From Lachnospiraceae bacterium UBA1753 (GTDB lineage: Bacteria > Bacillota > Clostridia > Lachnospirales > Lachnospiraceae), in contig DCHL01000123.1 of assembly GCA_002317595.1 (NCBI GenBank), positions 1-25,558 of the forward strand: 25,558 nucleotides of DNA, given 5' to 3'. The notes beneath the pieces were generated by a model. That model ran no database searches, was not told the origin of the DNA, and saw only the letters and a program-made list of their open reading frames with translations. Shown here piece by piece: positions 7,178 through 14,516 of this stretch. The position numbers were made by a program, and so were the translations under genes. How positions within the stretch are numbered: the stretch's first letter is position 1; every line of letters begins with the position of its first letter.

Positions 7178-8857
7178 TTACTTTGCAAGACCAAGTCTGT
7201 TAACTGCACTGAAGATAGCGCGTACAGAGGCTCTTGTGATGTTTGAAGAAACGCCTACACCGTAGGTAACCTTGCCGGTCTCTGAATCCAGCATGTGGAT
7301 GTATGCAGCAGCCTGTGAATTCGAACCCGACTGAAGCGCATGCTCCTCGTAGTCAAGCACCTTGATTCTGATACCAAGTTCCTCCTGAAGACCTCTCTGA
7401 ACGGCATCGATAGGTCCATTACCAACAGCGACAAACTGATTCTCGACATCCTTGTTGGTGTAAACAACAGTAACTCTTGTATCAAACTCTGACTCAGTCT
7501 CATCCGACAGGTCATCAACCTTAAGCTTTCTGAAGTGGATAGGCTCCTTGGCATCCAGATACTCGTTCTTGAAATTGGCCATTACAAGCTCAGGTGAAAC
7601 CTCACCCTGCTTCTCAGTAATCTTCTGAATGACATCCGCAAACTCACGATGCATTCCCTTTGGCATCTTGAATCCAAAGTATGTATCCATAACGAATGCA
7701 ACTCCGCCCTTTCCAGACTGGGAATTGATTCGAACGATGGGCTCGTACTCTCTTCCGATGTCCGCAGGGTCGATGGGCAGGTAAGGAACCTCCCATGTGT
7801 CAGGATGACGCTCATTCATCGCCTTCACACCCTTGTTGATAGCGTCCTGATGCGAACCAGAGAATGCTGTAAATACAAGCTTACCAGCGTAAGGATGACG
7901 AGGATGAATCGGGATCTTGCAGCAGCGCTCATAGAGCTCGATCATCTCATTAACACTTTCAATTTTAAGTTCAGGGTCAATACCCTGAGAAAACATATTG
8001 TATGCGATGTTGAGGATGTCAACATTACCGGTTCTCTCGCCATTACCAAAGAGAGTTCCCTCAACTCTGTCTGCACCTGCAAGGAGCGCAAGCTCTGCAG
8101 TAGCAACACCAGTTCCTCTGTCGTTGTGAGGATGAACGGAAATAATGATACTCTCCCTATTCTTAAAGTTCTTACAGCTCCACTCAATTCTGTCTGCAAA
8201 AACATTAGGTGTTGTCATCTCTACTGTTGAAGGCAGGTTGATGATAATAGGATCCTCAGGAGTAGCAATTCCCCATGTATCAATAACGGCCTCACAGACC
8301 TCAAGTGCGTACTCAGGCTCTGTTCCTGTGTAGCTCTCAGGTGAGTACTCAAGAGTGATGTGACCATCAAAGTCCTTCATGCCTTCCTTTACCATCTTGG
8401 TTCCGGCAATGGCAATCTCCTTAATCTCATCCTTGCTCTTTCCAAAAACGACATCTCTCTGAAGAACAGATGTAGAGTTGTAAATATGGAAAATTACATT
8501 CTTGATTCCCTGAATTGATTCAAATGTCCTGTCAATCAGCTCCTGACGGCACTGGCAGAGAACCTGAATCTTAACATCATCAGGAATAAGCTTTCTCTCA
8601 ACAAGCTGTCTTAAGAAATCATACTCAATCTGTGAAGCTGCCGGGAATCCAACCTCAATCTCCTTGAATCCCATCTTTACAAGGTAATTGAAGAACTCAA
8701 TTTTCTCAGAAACAATCATGGGATCAATAAGAGCCTGATTTCCATCTCTCAGATCGACGCTGCACCAGATAGGTGCCTTCTCGATTTCTTTATTAGGCCA
8801 CTCCCTCTCGGGAAAGTTCATAACTGGATTTTTCTTGTAACGCTTAACATTTAACAT
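7178..8857 (-). CDS. leuA: 2-isopropylmalate synthase, long (type 2) form
   Basis: 559 residues, matching the LeuA type 2 branch. The enzyme condenses acetyl-CoA with 2-oxoisovalerate, the first committed step of leucine synthesis, in the cytosol. The TIM barrel shows the DLRDGNQAL metal/catalytic motif (about 35-43), the HPHNDRGTG metal motif and GNGERTGN. The C-terminal part (about 440-559) is the LeuA allosteric dimerisation domain with GNGPIDA and YGVGVSSNITRAS, expected to mediate leucine feedback. The ATG at 8857 is preceded by GAGGG eight bases upstream. It is the first gene of the cluster, has its own strong promoter and a structured leader. No leuB, leuC, leuD or ilv gene is in the window. 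Call is firm. Confidence 0.97.
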   Translation of the reverse strand: MLNVKRYKKNPVMNFPEREWPNKEIEKAPIWCSVDLRDGNQALIDPMIVSEKIEFFNYLVKMGFKEIEVGFPAASQIEYDFLRQLVERKLIPDDVKIQVLCQCRQELIDRTFESIQGIKNVIFHIYNSTSVLQRDVVFGKSKDEIKEIAIAGTKMVKEGMKDFDGHITLEYSPESYTGTEPEYALEVCEAVIDTWGIATPEDPIIINLPSTVEMTTPNVFADRIEWSCKNFKNRESIIISVHPHNDRGTGVATAELALLAGADRVEGTLFGNGERTGNVDILNIAYNMFSQGIDPELKIESVNEMIELYERCCKIPIHPRHPYAGKLVFTAFSGSHQDAINKGVKAMNERHPDTWEVPYLPIDPADIGREYEPIVRINSQSGKGGVAFVMDTYFGFKMPKGMHREFADVIQKITEKQGEVSPELVMANFKNEYLDAKEPIHFRKLKVDDLSDETESEFDTRVTVVYTNKDVENQFVAVGNGPIDAVQRGLQEELGIRIKVLDYEEHALQSGSNSQAAAYIHMLDSETGKVTYGVGVSSNITRASVRAIFSAVNRLGLAK

Positions 8858-8863
8858 AATTTT

Positions 8864-8927
8864 TCCCTCTTAATTACATACATCTCTTTCCATCCTTTAT
8901 AGCCGCGGCTCAAAAATGATGGAATGC
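8864..8927 (-). promoter_or_regulatory. leuA leader with potential hairpin
   Basis: The transcribed leader can form TTCCATC pairing with GATGGAA, enclosing the perfect 10-nt palindrome AGCCGCGGCT. The ribosome site GAGGG lies downstream of this hairpin. No T-box motif and no leucine-rich leader peptide is visible, so leucine attenuation is not supported; the structure may affect mRNA stability or translation. Confidence 0.4.
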
Positions 8928-8934
8928 AACGCCT

Positions 8935-8963
8935 ATTATATACAAAATAATCTATAAACGCAA
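8935..8963 (-). promoter_or_regulatory. Strong sigma-A promoter of leuA
   Basis: On the minus strand TTGCGT (8963-8958) is followed after exactly 17 bases by a perfect TATAAT (8940-8935). Transcription should begin near 8928, giving a leader of about 70 bases. The -35 begins right after the HPr terminator stem. Confidence 0.8.
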
Positions 8964-8964
8964 C

Positions 8965-8994
8965 GAAAGGCAGACGGTAGAACCGCTGCCTTTC
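8965..8994 (-). terminator. Intrinsic terminator of the HPr gene
   Basis: Minus-strand GAAAGGCAG-CGGT pairs with ACCG-CTGCCTTTC around a TCT loop, with one bulged T: a 13-bp stem starting 25 bases after the HPr stop. The downstream sequence GTTGCGTTTATAG is only moderately T-rich and doubles as the leuA -35, so some read-through is possible. Confidence 0.7.
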
Positions 8995-9019
8995 AAAATC
9001 GCATCAATAAATAACTATT

Positions 9020-9283
9020 TTACTCGCCCAGGCCATTTTCTACTGCTGAAACCAATGCCTTGAGCGCCGCCTCTTCGTCCTCGCCTTCACAGACAAACTC
9101 AATCTCGTCTCCGCACTTGACACACGCACCTAGGACACTTAGGACACTCTTAGCATTTGCTGTATTTTCCCTAAAACTGAAAGTGATTAGGGATTTGAAC
9201 TGCATTGCCTCCTTACATAGGATGCCAGCAGGACGTAGGTGTAGGCCTGTTGGATTCTTTATTGTGACCTTCTGGCTGACCAT
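9020..9283 (-). CDS. ptsH: HPr-family phosphocarrier protein
   Basis: 87 residues, the normal HPr length. HPr carries phosphate from enzyme I to sugar-specific EIIA proteins of the PTS. His15 in NPTGLHLRPAG is at the exact canonical position, and Ser46 in ANAKSVL matches the serine phosphorylated by HPr kinase in Gram-positive catabolite control. Unusual points are Leu16 instead of the common Ala in GLHARPA, and a CVKC motif (Cys54-Cys57), with a third cysteine at 23. No enzyme I or EII gene is adjacent, so the protein could be a paralogue with a regulatory task rather than the main PTS carrier. GGAGGG precedes the ATG, and it has its own promoter and terminator, separate from the cdaR operon upstream. 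Confidence 0.88.
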   Translation of the reverse strand: MVSQKVTIKNPTGLHLRPAGILCKEAMQFKSLITFSFRENTANAKSVLSVLGACVKCGDEIEFVCEGEDEEAALKALVSAVENGLGE

Positions 9284-9340
9284 TTAAGTACCCTCCAATT
9301 AATAAATTCATCATCCACATACTCTTCGGATAACACAAAT

Positions 9341-9369
9341 AATATAACATCATTTGTAAATACTTACAA
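9341..9369 (-). promoter_or_regulatory. Sigma-A promoter of the HPr gene with dyad over the -35
   Basis: Minus-strand TTGTAA (9369-9364) and TATATT (9346-9341) are exactly 17 bases apart. The -35 is the left half of an inverted repeat, TTGTAA-GTAT-TTACAA, spanning 9354-9369, so a dimeric regulator could block or shape the promoter. Confidence 0.65.
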
Positions 9370-9411
9370 GCACTTTACGATATTTCGACTATCATTTAGT
9401 AAAAATTACTA

Positions 9412-10845
9412 CTAATCTTCCCTATCTTCATATGTGGTGTCATCTTCAGACTCTTCATCTGTCCCTTCACTGGTCCCAGAAGTCCCAGTATCCGAGTCAG
9501 AATCATCGCCGTCATTCTTAGGCTTATCTGCTTCAGTGTTACTGCCTTCCTCAGCCTTAGCACCATCGGCATACTGAAGAATAACCTGTGCCTGCACTTC
9601 ATTGCCGCCGTCATAAAGACCTGCAGGGAAGATGAAATTAACCCTCGCAGTGTATGCTCCGGGGATTGCTCCCTCAGCAGGAAGCTCAATCGAGCTTACA
9701 TCGACATAACCTGTGATAGAAGCGGGATCAACGTTATCAAACACATCTCCCATACCCTTGACACTGACAGCCGTAACCACTCCAAGTCCGCCGATTGTTG
9801 CATTAACACCATCAGGAGCATTAATTGCAATAATGTTGGTTGCCGGAACCTCAACTGTCTTGGTTGCAAACTCAGATACTCCAATATGGACAATGACCTC
9901 TGTACCTGCGTCCTTAGGCTGAATGTTAAGACCCTCAGGTATATAGGAACTGATATCAACAGAAACATCCTTATTTCCCGTTGCTCCCGTCATATCAATC
10001 TTGGCCGCAGGAATCGAAATACTCTCTGTCTGCCTCAGCGCTGATGCCGGACCGGCAAGAGTAATCACGCTCGGTGTACAGTAGTTATCTCCACTAAGTC
10101 CCCATCCATCTGCTGGAACTCCGACATATCCAAAGGTAATAGGTACTTCCTTTGTCAGCCACATGATGACCTCCACGTCAACAGTGGAATCACTTATTGT
10201 CAGCTCATCCGACGAAATCTCATTACCCTTAGCATCAGCAATGAATACCTCCTCTGTGGTATTCATATCACCGGCCATTCCAGTCATGTCAACGACTATT
10301 TTCGCCTCTGAAATGGTATCAACAACTGACTCAGGACCTGAGATCTCAATATCTTCCTTACCCAGCTTCATCTCTCCGATGACATACCCATCAGCAATGG
10401 CTCCCTTTGTCTCAATCTGGATGCGGAAGGATTTCTCAACAAGCTTCTCAATAGCCACCTTCACATTCTGACGTGTTCTAAGGGTGATGTCCTCTATTCT
10501 GTTTGAGTATTTCAGTGCACTCACCGAAACAGGAACAAGGGTTCCATCCATGCGGGCCATATCAGCGGTCGCCTTAAAATCCGAACTCTTCAGCGAGTCG
10601 AGAACCGATCTCTTTGCAGATACCCTGATACTTACAACATCAGTTCCATCCTCAACCTCATATACCTGTCCAGCATCCGTCACCACCTCTGTGTTGATAA
10701 GCTCAACCGGAATCTGCGTAAAGGTCCTGCTTGTAATAGGATCATCAACAGCGACCACAATGAGCCATAGGCCTGCTGCCAGAATGAGCGACAGAATTTT
10801 TAGTCCCGTATCTCGAGTCACGAATCCAATAAGTCTATCCTTCAT
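9412..10845 (-). CDS. cdaR: YbbR-domain protein CdaR, regulator of diadenylate cyclase
   Basis: 477 residues. One transmembrane segment at about 15-35 is followed by extracytoplasmic repeats of the YbbR type (about four, from 45 to 425), the layout of CdaR, which binds CdaA at the membrane and adjusts its activity. The C-terminal 45 or so residues are an Asp/Glu/Ser/Thr/Gly tail ending EDRED, not part of a YbbR domain. The ATG at 10845 overlaps the end of cdaA by 11 bases and has a near-perfect AAAGGAGG ribosome site inside cdaA, so the partners are made together. No strong terminator follows; only a 6-bp A/T stem is visible before the HPr promoter. glmM, the frequent next gene, is absent. 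Confidence 0.93.
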   Translation of the reverse strand: MKDRLIGFVTRDTGLKILSLILAAGLWLIVVAVDDPITSRTFTQIPVELINTEVVTDAGQVYEVEDGTDVVSIRVSAKRSVLDSLKSSDFKATADMARMDGTLVPVSVSALKYSNRIEDITLRTRQNVKVAIEKLVEKSFRIQIETKGAIADGYVIGEMKLGKEDIEISGPESVVDTISEAKIVVDMTGMAGDMNTTEEVFIADAKGNEISSDELTISDSTVDVEVIMWLTKEVPITFGYVGVPADGWGLSGDNYCTPSVITLAGPASALRQTESISIPAAKIDMTGATGNKDVSVDISSYIPEGLNIQPKDAGTEVIVHIGVSEFATKTVEVPATNIIAINAPDGVNATIGGLGVVTAVSVKGMGDVFDNVDPASITGYVDVSSIELPAEGAIPGAYTARVNFIFPAGLYDGGNEVQAQVILQYADGAKAEEGSNTEADKPKNDGDDSDSDTGTSGTSEGTDEESEDDTTYEDRED

Positions 10846-11704
10846 CGTTCCTCCTTTGCTTCCACCAAAGGAACTTCTTCTCCTCTGTGACCTCAGGCTT
10901 GGCTGCCGCCAGCTTCTCCCTCACCTCATCTGCATTCAGATTACGTGAAAGTACACCGTTCATTGCAACAGATACCCTTCCAGTCTCCTCGGATACAATG
11001 ACTGTTATGGAGTCTGTAACCTCCGACACTCCGACACCAGCCCTGTGCCTTGTTCCAAGGTCCTTGGACAGCCCCATGTTATCAGAAAGAGGCAGATAGC
11101 AGGTAGCAGAGACAACCCTGTTTCCACGAATCACTACTGCTCCATCGTGAAGTGGGGTATTATGTTCAAAAATATTAATAAGCAGCTGACTTGAAACAAC
11201 TGCATCCACATCAATTCCGGTTCTCTCAATCTCACTTAAAGAAGTCTCACGGGCAACAACAATAAGCGCTCCTGTCTTCACTCTTCCCATCTCAAAGCTT
11301 GCCTTGACGATTTCAGAGATTGTCTTATCTGAAAAACCTGTATCCATGACACGCCTGTCATCAAATGGAAGAAGTGACGAGAATACGTTCTTCTTACCAA
11401 GTGTCTCGAGTGCTTTTCGAAGTTCTGGCTGGAAAATAACGATGAGTGTAGTAATCGCAACAACAGATGCATTCTTAACAATCCAGAGAATTGTATTCAT
11501 CTGAAAAATGAATGCAACAAAAACGAATACGACGATTACAACAATGCCTCGAAGCAGTGCATAAGCCTTCGTATTCCTGATCCATGACGCCACCTTGTAA
11601 ATAAGGAAGGATATGATGAGTATCTCAATCACATCCGTCACTCTTGGCTTAGGTATTGTCATTATCGATATGTATCTGTCAAGAAATGAAATAATACGAT
11701 CCAT
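10835..11704 (-). CDS. cdaA: Diadenylate cyclase CdaA (c-di-AMP synthase)
   Basis: 289 residues of the CdaA/DacA type, which joins two ATP molecules into c-di-AMP, a messenger controlling potassium and osmolyte balance and cell-wall homeostasis. Three N-terminal membrane segments (about 23-41, 50-68, 72-92) precede the DAC domain. DGA at 187-189 and RHR at 219-221 (in LGTRHRAG) are the catalytic and ATP-binding motifs and are intact. The C-terminal part with SEETGRVSVAMNG completes the domain. The gene starts 13 bases after an unrecognised membrane-protein gene and overlaps cdaR. Product assignment is firm. Confidence 0.97.
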   Translation of the reverse strand: MDRIISFLDRYISIMTIPKPRVTDVIEILIISFLIYKVASWIRNTKAYALLRGIVVIVVFVFVAFIFQMNTILWIVKNASVVAITTLIVIFQPELRKALETLGKKNVFSSLLPFDDRRVMDTGFSDKTISEIVKASFEMGRVKTGALIVVARETSLSEIERTGIDVDAVVSSQLLINIFEHNTPLHDGAVVIRGNRVVSATCYLPLSDNMGLSKDLGTRHRAGVGVSEVTDSITVIVSEETGRVSVAMNGVLSRNLNADEVREKLAAAKPEVTEEKKFLWWKQRRNDEG

Positions 11705-11717
11705 CTTTCACCGACAA

Positions 11718-12872
11718 TTAATCATCTATTCCCCCAATTGACTGAGTCGGGGAATTAAGTCTCCTCCAGCCCTCAGCATTAGGATTTGTGTTCTGTGGTA
11801 CGGTTCCTGCGGTTCCTACAGGTCTTGCAGCTGGTTTCGCTGCTGGTTTTGCTGCAGAAGCAGGGCGGGCGGTTCTCACCGGTGTCTTTGCTCTATCAGG
11901 TGATACATTCCTTGAAGTAGTACGTTCTGAAGACACGTTTTTTTTCTGGGAATTGATATGTTTCACCTTTTTTTCCGGAGTAGCAACTGTCATCTTGGGC
12001 ACAGCCTTGACATAGTAATAATACTCATCGTCCTCAAACTGCAGATGCTCTGTTCTCGAATAATCCAGAGACAGGATGAAGAACTGTAGGACGAAAGTGA
12101 TAATCGCTGAAACAAGTCCGCCAAAGACAACTCCCGATAGCGACACACCCAGATCAAAGGTCATGTCACCCACCAACACTATCACTACGCACGAAATAGC
12201 ACCGACAACGGTTGCTATTGTCCATGAATGATCCACAGACAGTCTGCGAATGATATACACAAGAATAATTGTTACGGCAAAAGCTGCTGCCGTGGCCACC
12301 ATTGAACGATTGCCCATCAGCAGGTTATCAATAACATATTTGAACTTCTGAACTGCACTCTCAGCCTCGATATTACCAAGTACTGATGAATTGACTCTCA
12401 CATAATCAAGGACATAGTACACTGCGACACCGCATCCGACAGAAATGGCTGAAAGAGGTGTACATACAAGTCCACATACAAGAGGCACCACATAAGGAAT
12501 ATGAAGCATGAAACACACTGGAGTAAGCAGCACTGCAAGAGCGTCACTGGGCGAAAATCTGAAATACAGAAGTGCCATGAGCATAAAAAGTGCAAACACT
12601 ACAATCGCACACTCCATTGAAAGTGCATATATATTGAGAACAATGAAAGCCGCCGCAAAAACGACCATCACATTAGCAGGAAGGAAGGAACATAGAAGAG
12701 CAGCAATCATGAGGACGCCCTTATTCTGAAGCCTTGCCATGAATCCCAGATTCTTGTTAATCAACATGAATGTAATCAGCGCAAGAGCAAACTTAAGCAC
12801 AGGTATGATATACACATCAAACCTGCTGTAAAAATTTTTCAGATGTTCCCTTACTTCCAGTAACGCTGTCAT
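11718..12872 (-). CDS. Unrecognised polytopic membrane protein upstream of cdaA
   Basis: 384 residues, not assignable to a named family from sequence alone. About eight to nine hydrophobic segments lie between residues 20 and 268 (clear ones near 22-38, 52-83, 88-104, 114-155, 191-208, 217-235 and 248-268). Right after the last segment is a striking acidic/aromatic stretch, DYSRTEHLQFEDDEYYYYVK (270-289). The remaining tail of about 95 residues is hydrophilic, basic and Ala/Pro/Lys-rich, with AAKPAAKPAARP near 340-351, and is probably cytosolic and disordered. GGGAGAG precedes the ATG at 8 to 9 bases. It sits 22 bases from another small membrane protein and 13 bases from cdaA, so a link to CdaA function or localisation is a reasonable but untested inference. 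Confidence 0.85.
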   Translation of the reverse strand: MTALLEVREHLKNFYSRFDVYIIPVLKFALALITFMLINKNLGFMARLQNKGVLMIAALLCSFLPANVMVVFAAAFIVLNIYALSMECAIVVFALFMLMALLYFRFSPSDALAVLLTPVCFMLHIPYVVPLVCGLVCTPLSAISVGCGVAVYYVLDYVRVNSSVLGNIEAESAVQKFKYVIDNLLMGNRSMVATAAAFAVTIILVYIIRRLSVDHSWTIATVVGAISCVVIVLVGDMTFDLGVSLSGVVFGGLVSAIITFVLQFFILSLDYSRTEHLQFEDDEYYYYVKAVPKMTVATPEKKVKHINSQKKNVSSERTTSRNVSPDRAKTPVRTARPASAAKPAAKPAARPVGTAGTVPQNTNPNAEGWRRLNSPTQSIGGIDD

Positions 12873-12894
12873 TTAAAACTCTCCCGCCCTGACA

Positions 12895-13296
12895 CTAATC
12901 TTCGTCGCTGTCATCATCATACATCTTGGCAAGCTTCTTCAGGGCATTATTGTAACCATGTAAACTCTTCCAGGCCCTATCATATCTGATAGAGTAAATG
13001 ATGTACGAAAGCACGGCATATACACCTATAAGTATTCCGTACACCTTGAGGATCTGCTTCCCCACCGTTATAAGATCCAGCTTATACACATCTGCGATAA
13101 GTGTCTCCATGTTATAATACACATACATGCCGATGACAATTGCGAATGCAATGGTTGCCCCCAGCACAGTGATAACCACATGAAGGCTGATGTAATCCCC
13201 TCTGAAGAAACTTGCGATAGGAATTGTCTTCCTCCCCTCGTTCTCCTCATAGGATGCCATCCTGGTCATGGTTTTTATCCTGTTCTCATCTAACAT
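12895..13296 (-). CDS. Small unrecognised membrane protein with two membrane segments
   Basis: 133 residues. Hydrophilic N-terminus to about 36, membrane segments at about 38-61 and 84-104, then a basic region (RYDRAWKSLHGYNNALKKLAK) and a strongly acidic end, DDDSDED. Both termini are predicted to lie on the same side. No known family is recognised. The ATG at 13296 has no clear ribosome site; an ATG ten codons in, with AGGATAAAAACC before it, is an alternative. It is 21 bases downstream of the yvyF-like gene and 22 bases upstream of the larger unknown membrane protein, so it belongs to the operon leading to cdaA and may work with that neighbour. Confidence 0.8.
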   Translation of the reverse strand: MLDENRIKTMTRMASYEENEGRKTIPIASFFRGDYISLHVVITVLGATIAFAIVIGMYVYYNMETLIADVYKLDLITVGKQILKVYGILIGVYAVLSYIIYSIRYDRAWKSLHGYNNALKKLAKMYDDDSDED

Positions 13297-13317
13297 ATCT
13301 GATACCGATACTCTTAA

Positions 13318-13737
13318 TTACTTTCTTCCATCAAGGAATCTCATACGTGCAGCTTCACGTGCTGCCTTCTTAACTTCAGGGTCAGCCTTCTTGTCAAGAC
13401 CGGCTGCGCTGATAAGACCCTTTGCAAGATCGCTCTTGCACTTCTCGCAGAATCTTCCAGTCTTAATCATTGCACCACATGATTCACAGGTAACTCCCAT
13501 CGGAGAATCATCACCAAATGTAAGCCTCTCCTCACGAATCCACTGATTAATCTGCTGAGGCTCAACATCACAGGCCTTTGCAACATCCTGTATCGATGCA
13601 AGATTCGGATTGGCTCTCACATATTCCTTGACCTCCTGAAACTTTGCCTCAAGTGCTTCAACACAAGCGGGGCAGAGCTGGGGTCCACTGACATAATTGA
13701 AAAGTCTACGACACTTTCTACAATTCTTAACGTTCAT
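13318..13737 (-). CDS. yvyF: Flagellar operon protein of the YvyF/TIGR03826 type
   Basis: 139 residues. Two four-cysteine zinc-ribbon-like clusters, Cys6-Cys9-Cys22-Cys25 and Cys84-Cys87-Cys97-Cys100, flank a helix-turn-helix-like segment (about 48-68, SIQDVAKACDVEPQQINQWI). This layout fits the YvyF family found in flagellar operons of Firmicutes, where it is thought to be regulatory; its exact activity is not established. The ATG has a good GGAGGATA ribosome site. It follows comF by 50 bases, the widest gap downstream of flgF in this operon. In Bacillus subtilis yvyF also lies beside comF, which supports the call. Confidence 0.85.
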   Translation of the reverse strand: MNVKNCRKCRRLFNYVSGPQLCPACVEALEAKFQEVKEYVRANPNLASIQDVAKACDVEPQQINQWIREERLTFGDDSPMGVTCESCGAMIKTGRFCEKCKSDLAKGLISAAGLDKKADPEVKKAAREAARMRFLDGRK

Positions 13738-13787
13738 TTCTATCCTCCATAATCTTCCTGGTTCTGTCTCACTCAGGGAATTTCTCT

Positions 13788-14516
13788 CTATTTTTCCATA
13801 CCTGCTGCGACAGTGATAAAATATACTTCTCTGGTTCCATGCAACTTAAGCAGCGACGAAATCTCATCTATTGTACTGCCCGTAGTATATATATCGTCAA
13901 CAAGTACAATCGAGTTTAATTTTACATCATATTGGCCCATAATAAAAGCATTTTTTAAATTGTTTTGGCGCTGTCCAGGCTCCAGAAGTTTGAGCGGCGC
14001 TGTGTTTTTTACGCGCAGCACATAGTCCTCAAGCACAGGTATGCCTAGTTCACTCCCCAATTTTTTTGCTATCACAGCCGCCTGATTGTATCCCCTTGAA
14101 AACTCTCTCTTCGGATGTAGTGGAACAGGAATAATCGCATCCACCTTCATTTCCTTAATCTCATTTCCAAGATGGTCAGCTGCCATTTTCCCAAAGTGAT
14201 ACCCATACCTCTGTCTGTTCTTGTATTTTAGCCTGTATATACTTTTTCTGAGTGGATCGTTGTAGACAAACAGGGAGAATCCCCTGTCAAAGAAATGTTT
14301 TATCCGCAGGCAGTCGCCACAGTACTCGCGCTCACTCCTGCCTATCATCTTGCCGCACTTTAGGCAGCGCGGCTCCCTGGAATAGATCAGCATCGGTCTG
14401 CACATTGGGCACAGGCCCCCATCGCTCCCCCAGACCGTTCCATCACAGAGGACACAACGGTCCGGGAAAAGAAACATTAATAATGCTTCCAGAATTCTGT
14501 TCAATATTTTTTTCAA
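13788..14516 (-). CDS. comFC: ComF/GntX-family phosphoribosyltransferase-like competence protein
   Basis: 242 residues. The N-terminus carries cysteine pairs (Cys21, 24, 36, 39 and Cys51, 54, 66, 69) resembling zinc ribbons, and the C-terminus is a type I phosphoribosyltransferase domain with the PRPP loop IVLVDDIYTTGST. ComFC proteins act in DNA uptake or processing during transformation, although the biochemical role is uncertain. The long reading frame starts with TTG at 14516, overlapping the recD2 stop by 3 bases (TTGA), so coupling to recD2 is likely. An ATG at 14477 with GGAAG 8 bases before it is a real alternative and would give 229 residues; the N-terminal helix before the first Cys pair is seen in related proteins, which favours TTG. 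Confidence 0.88.
   Translation of the reverse strand: MKKILNRILEALLMFLFPDRCVLCDGTVWGSDGGLCPMCRPMLIYSREPRCLKCGKMIGRSEREYCGDCLRIKHFFDRGFSLFVYNDPLRKSIYRLKYKNRQRYGYHFGKMAADHLGNEIKEMKVDAIIPVPLHPKREFSRGYNQAAVIAKKLGSELGIPVLEDYVLRVKNTAPLKLLEPGQRQNNLKNAFIMGQYDVKLNSIVLVDDIYTTGSTIDEISSLLKLHGTREVYFITVAAGMEK

Noticed and set aside
8858..8934. T-box riboswitch or leucine leader peptide upstream of leuA
   Set aside because: The leader is only about 70 bases, lacks a T-box-like sequence, and the short frames in it contain no run of leucine codons.
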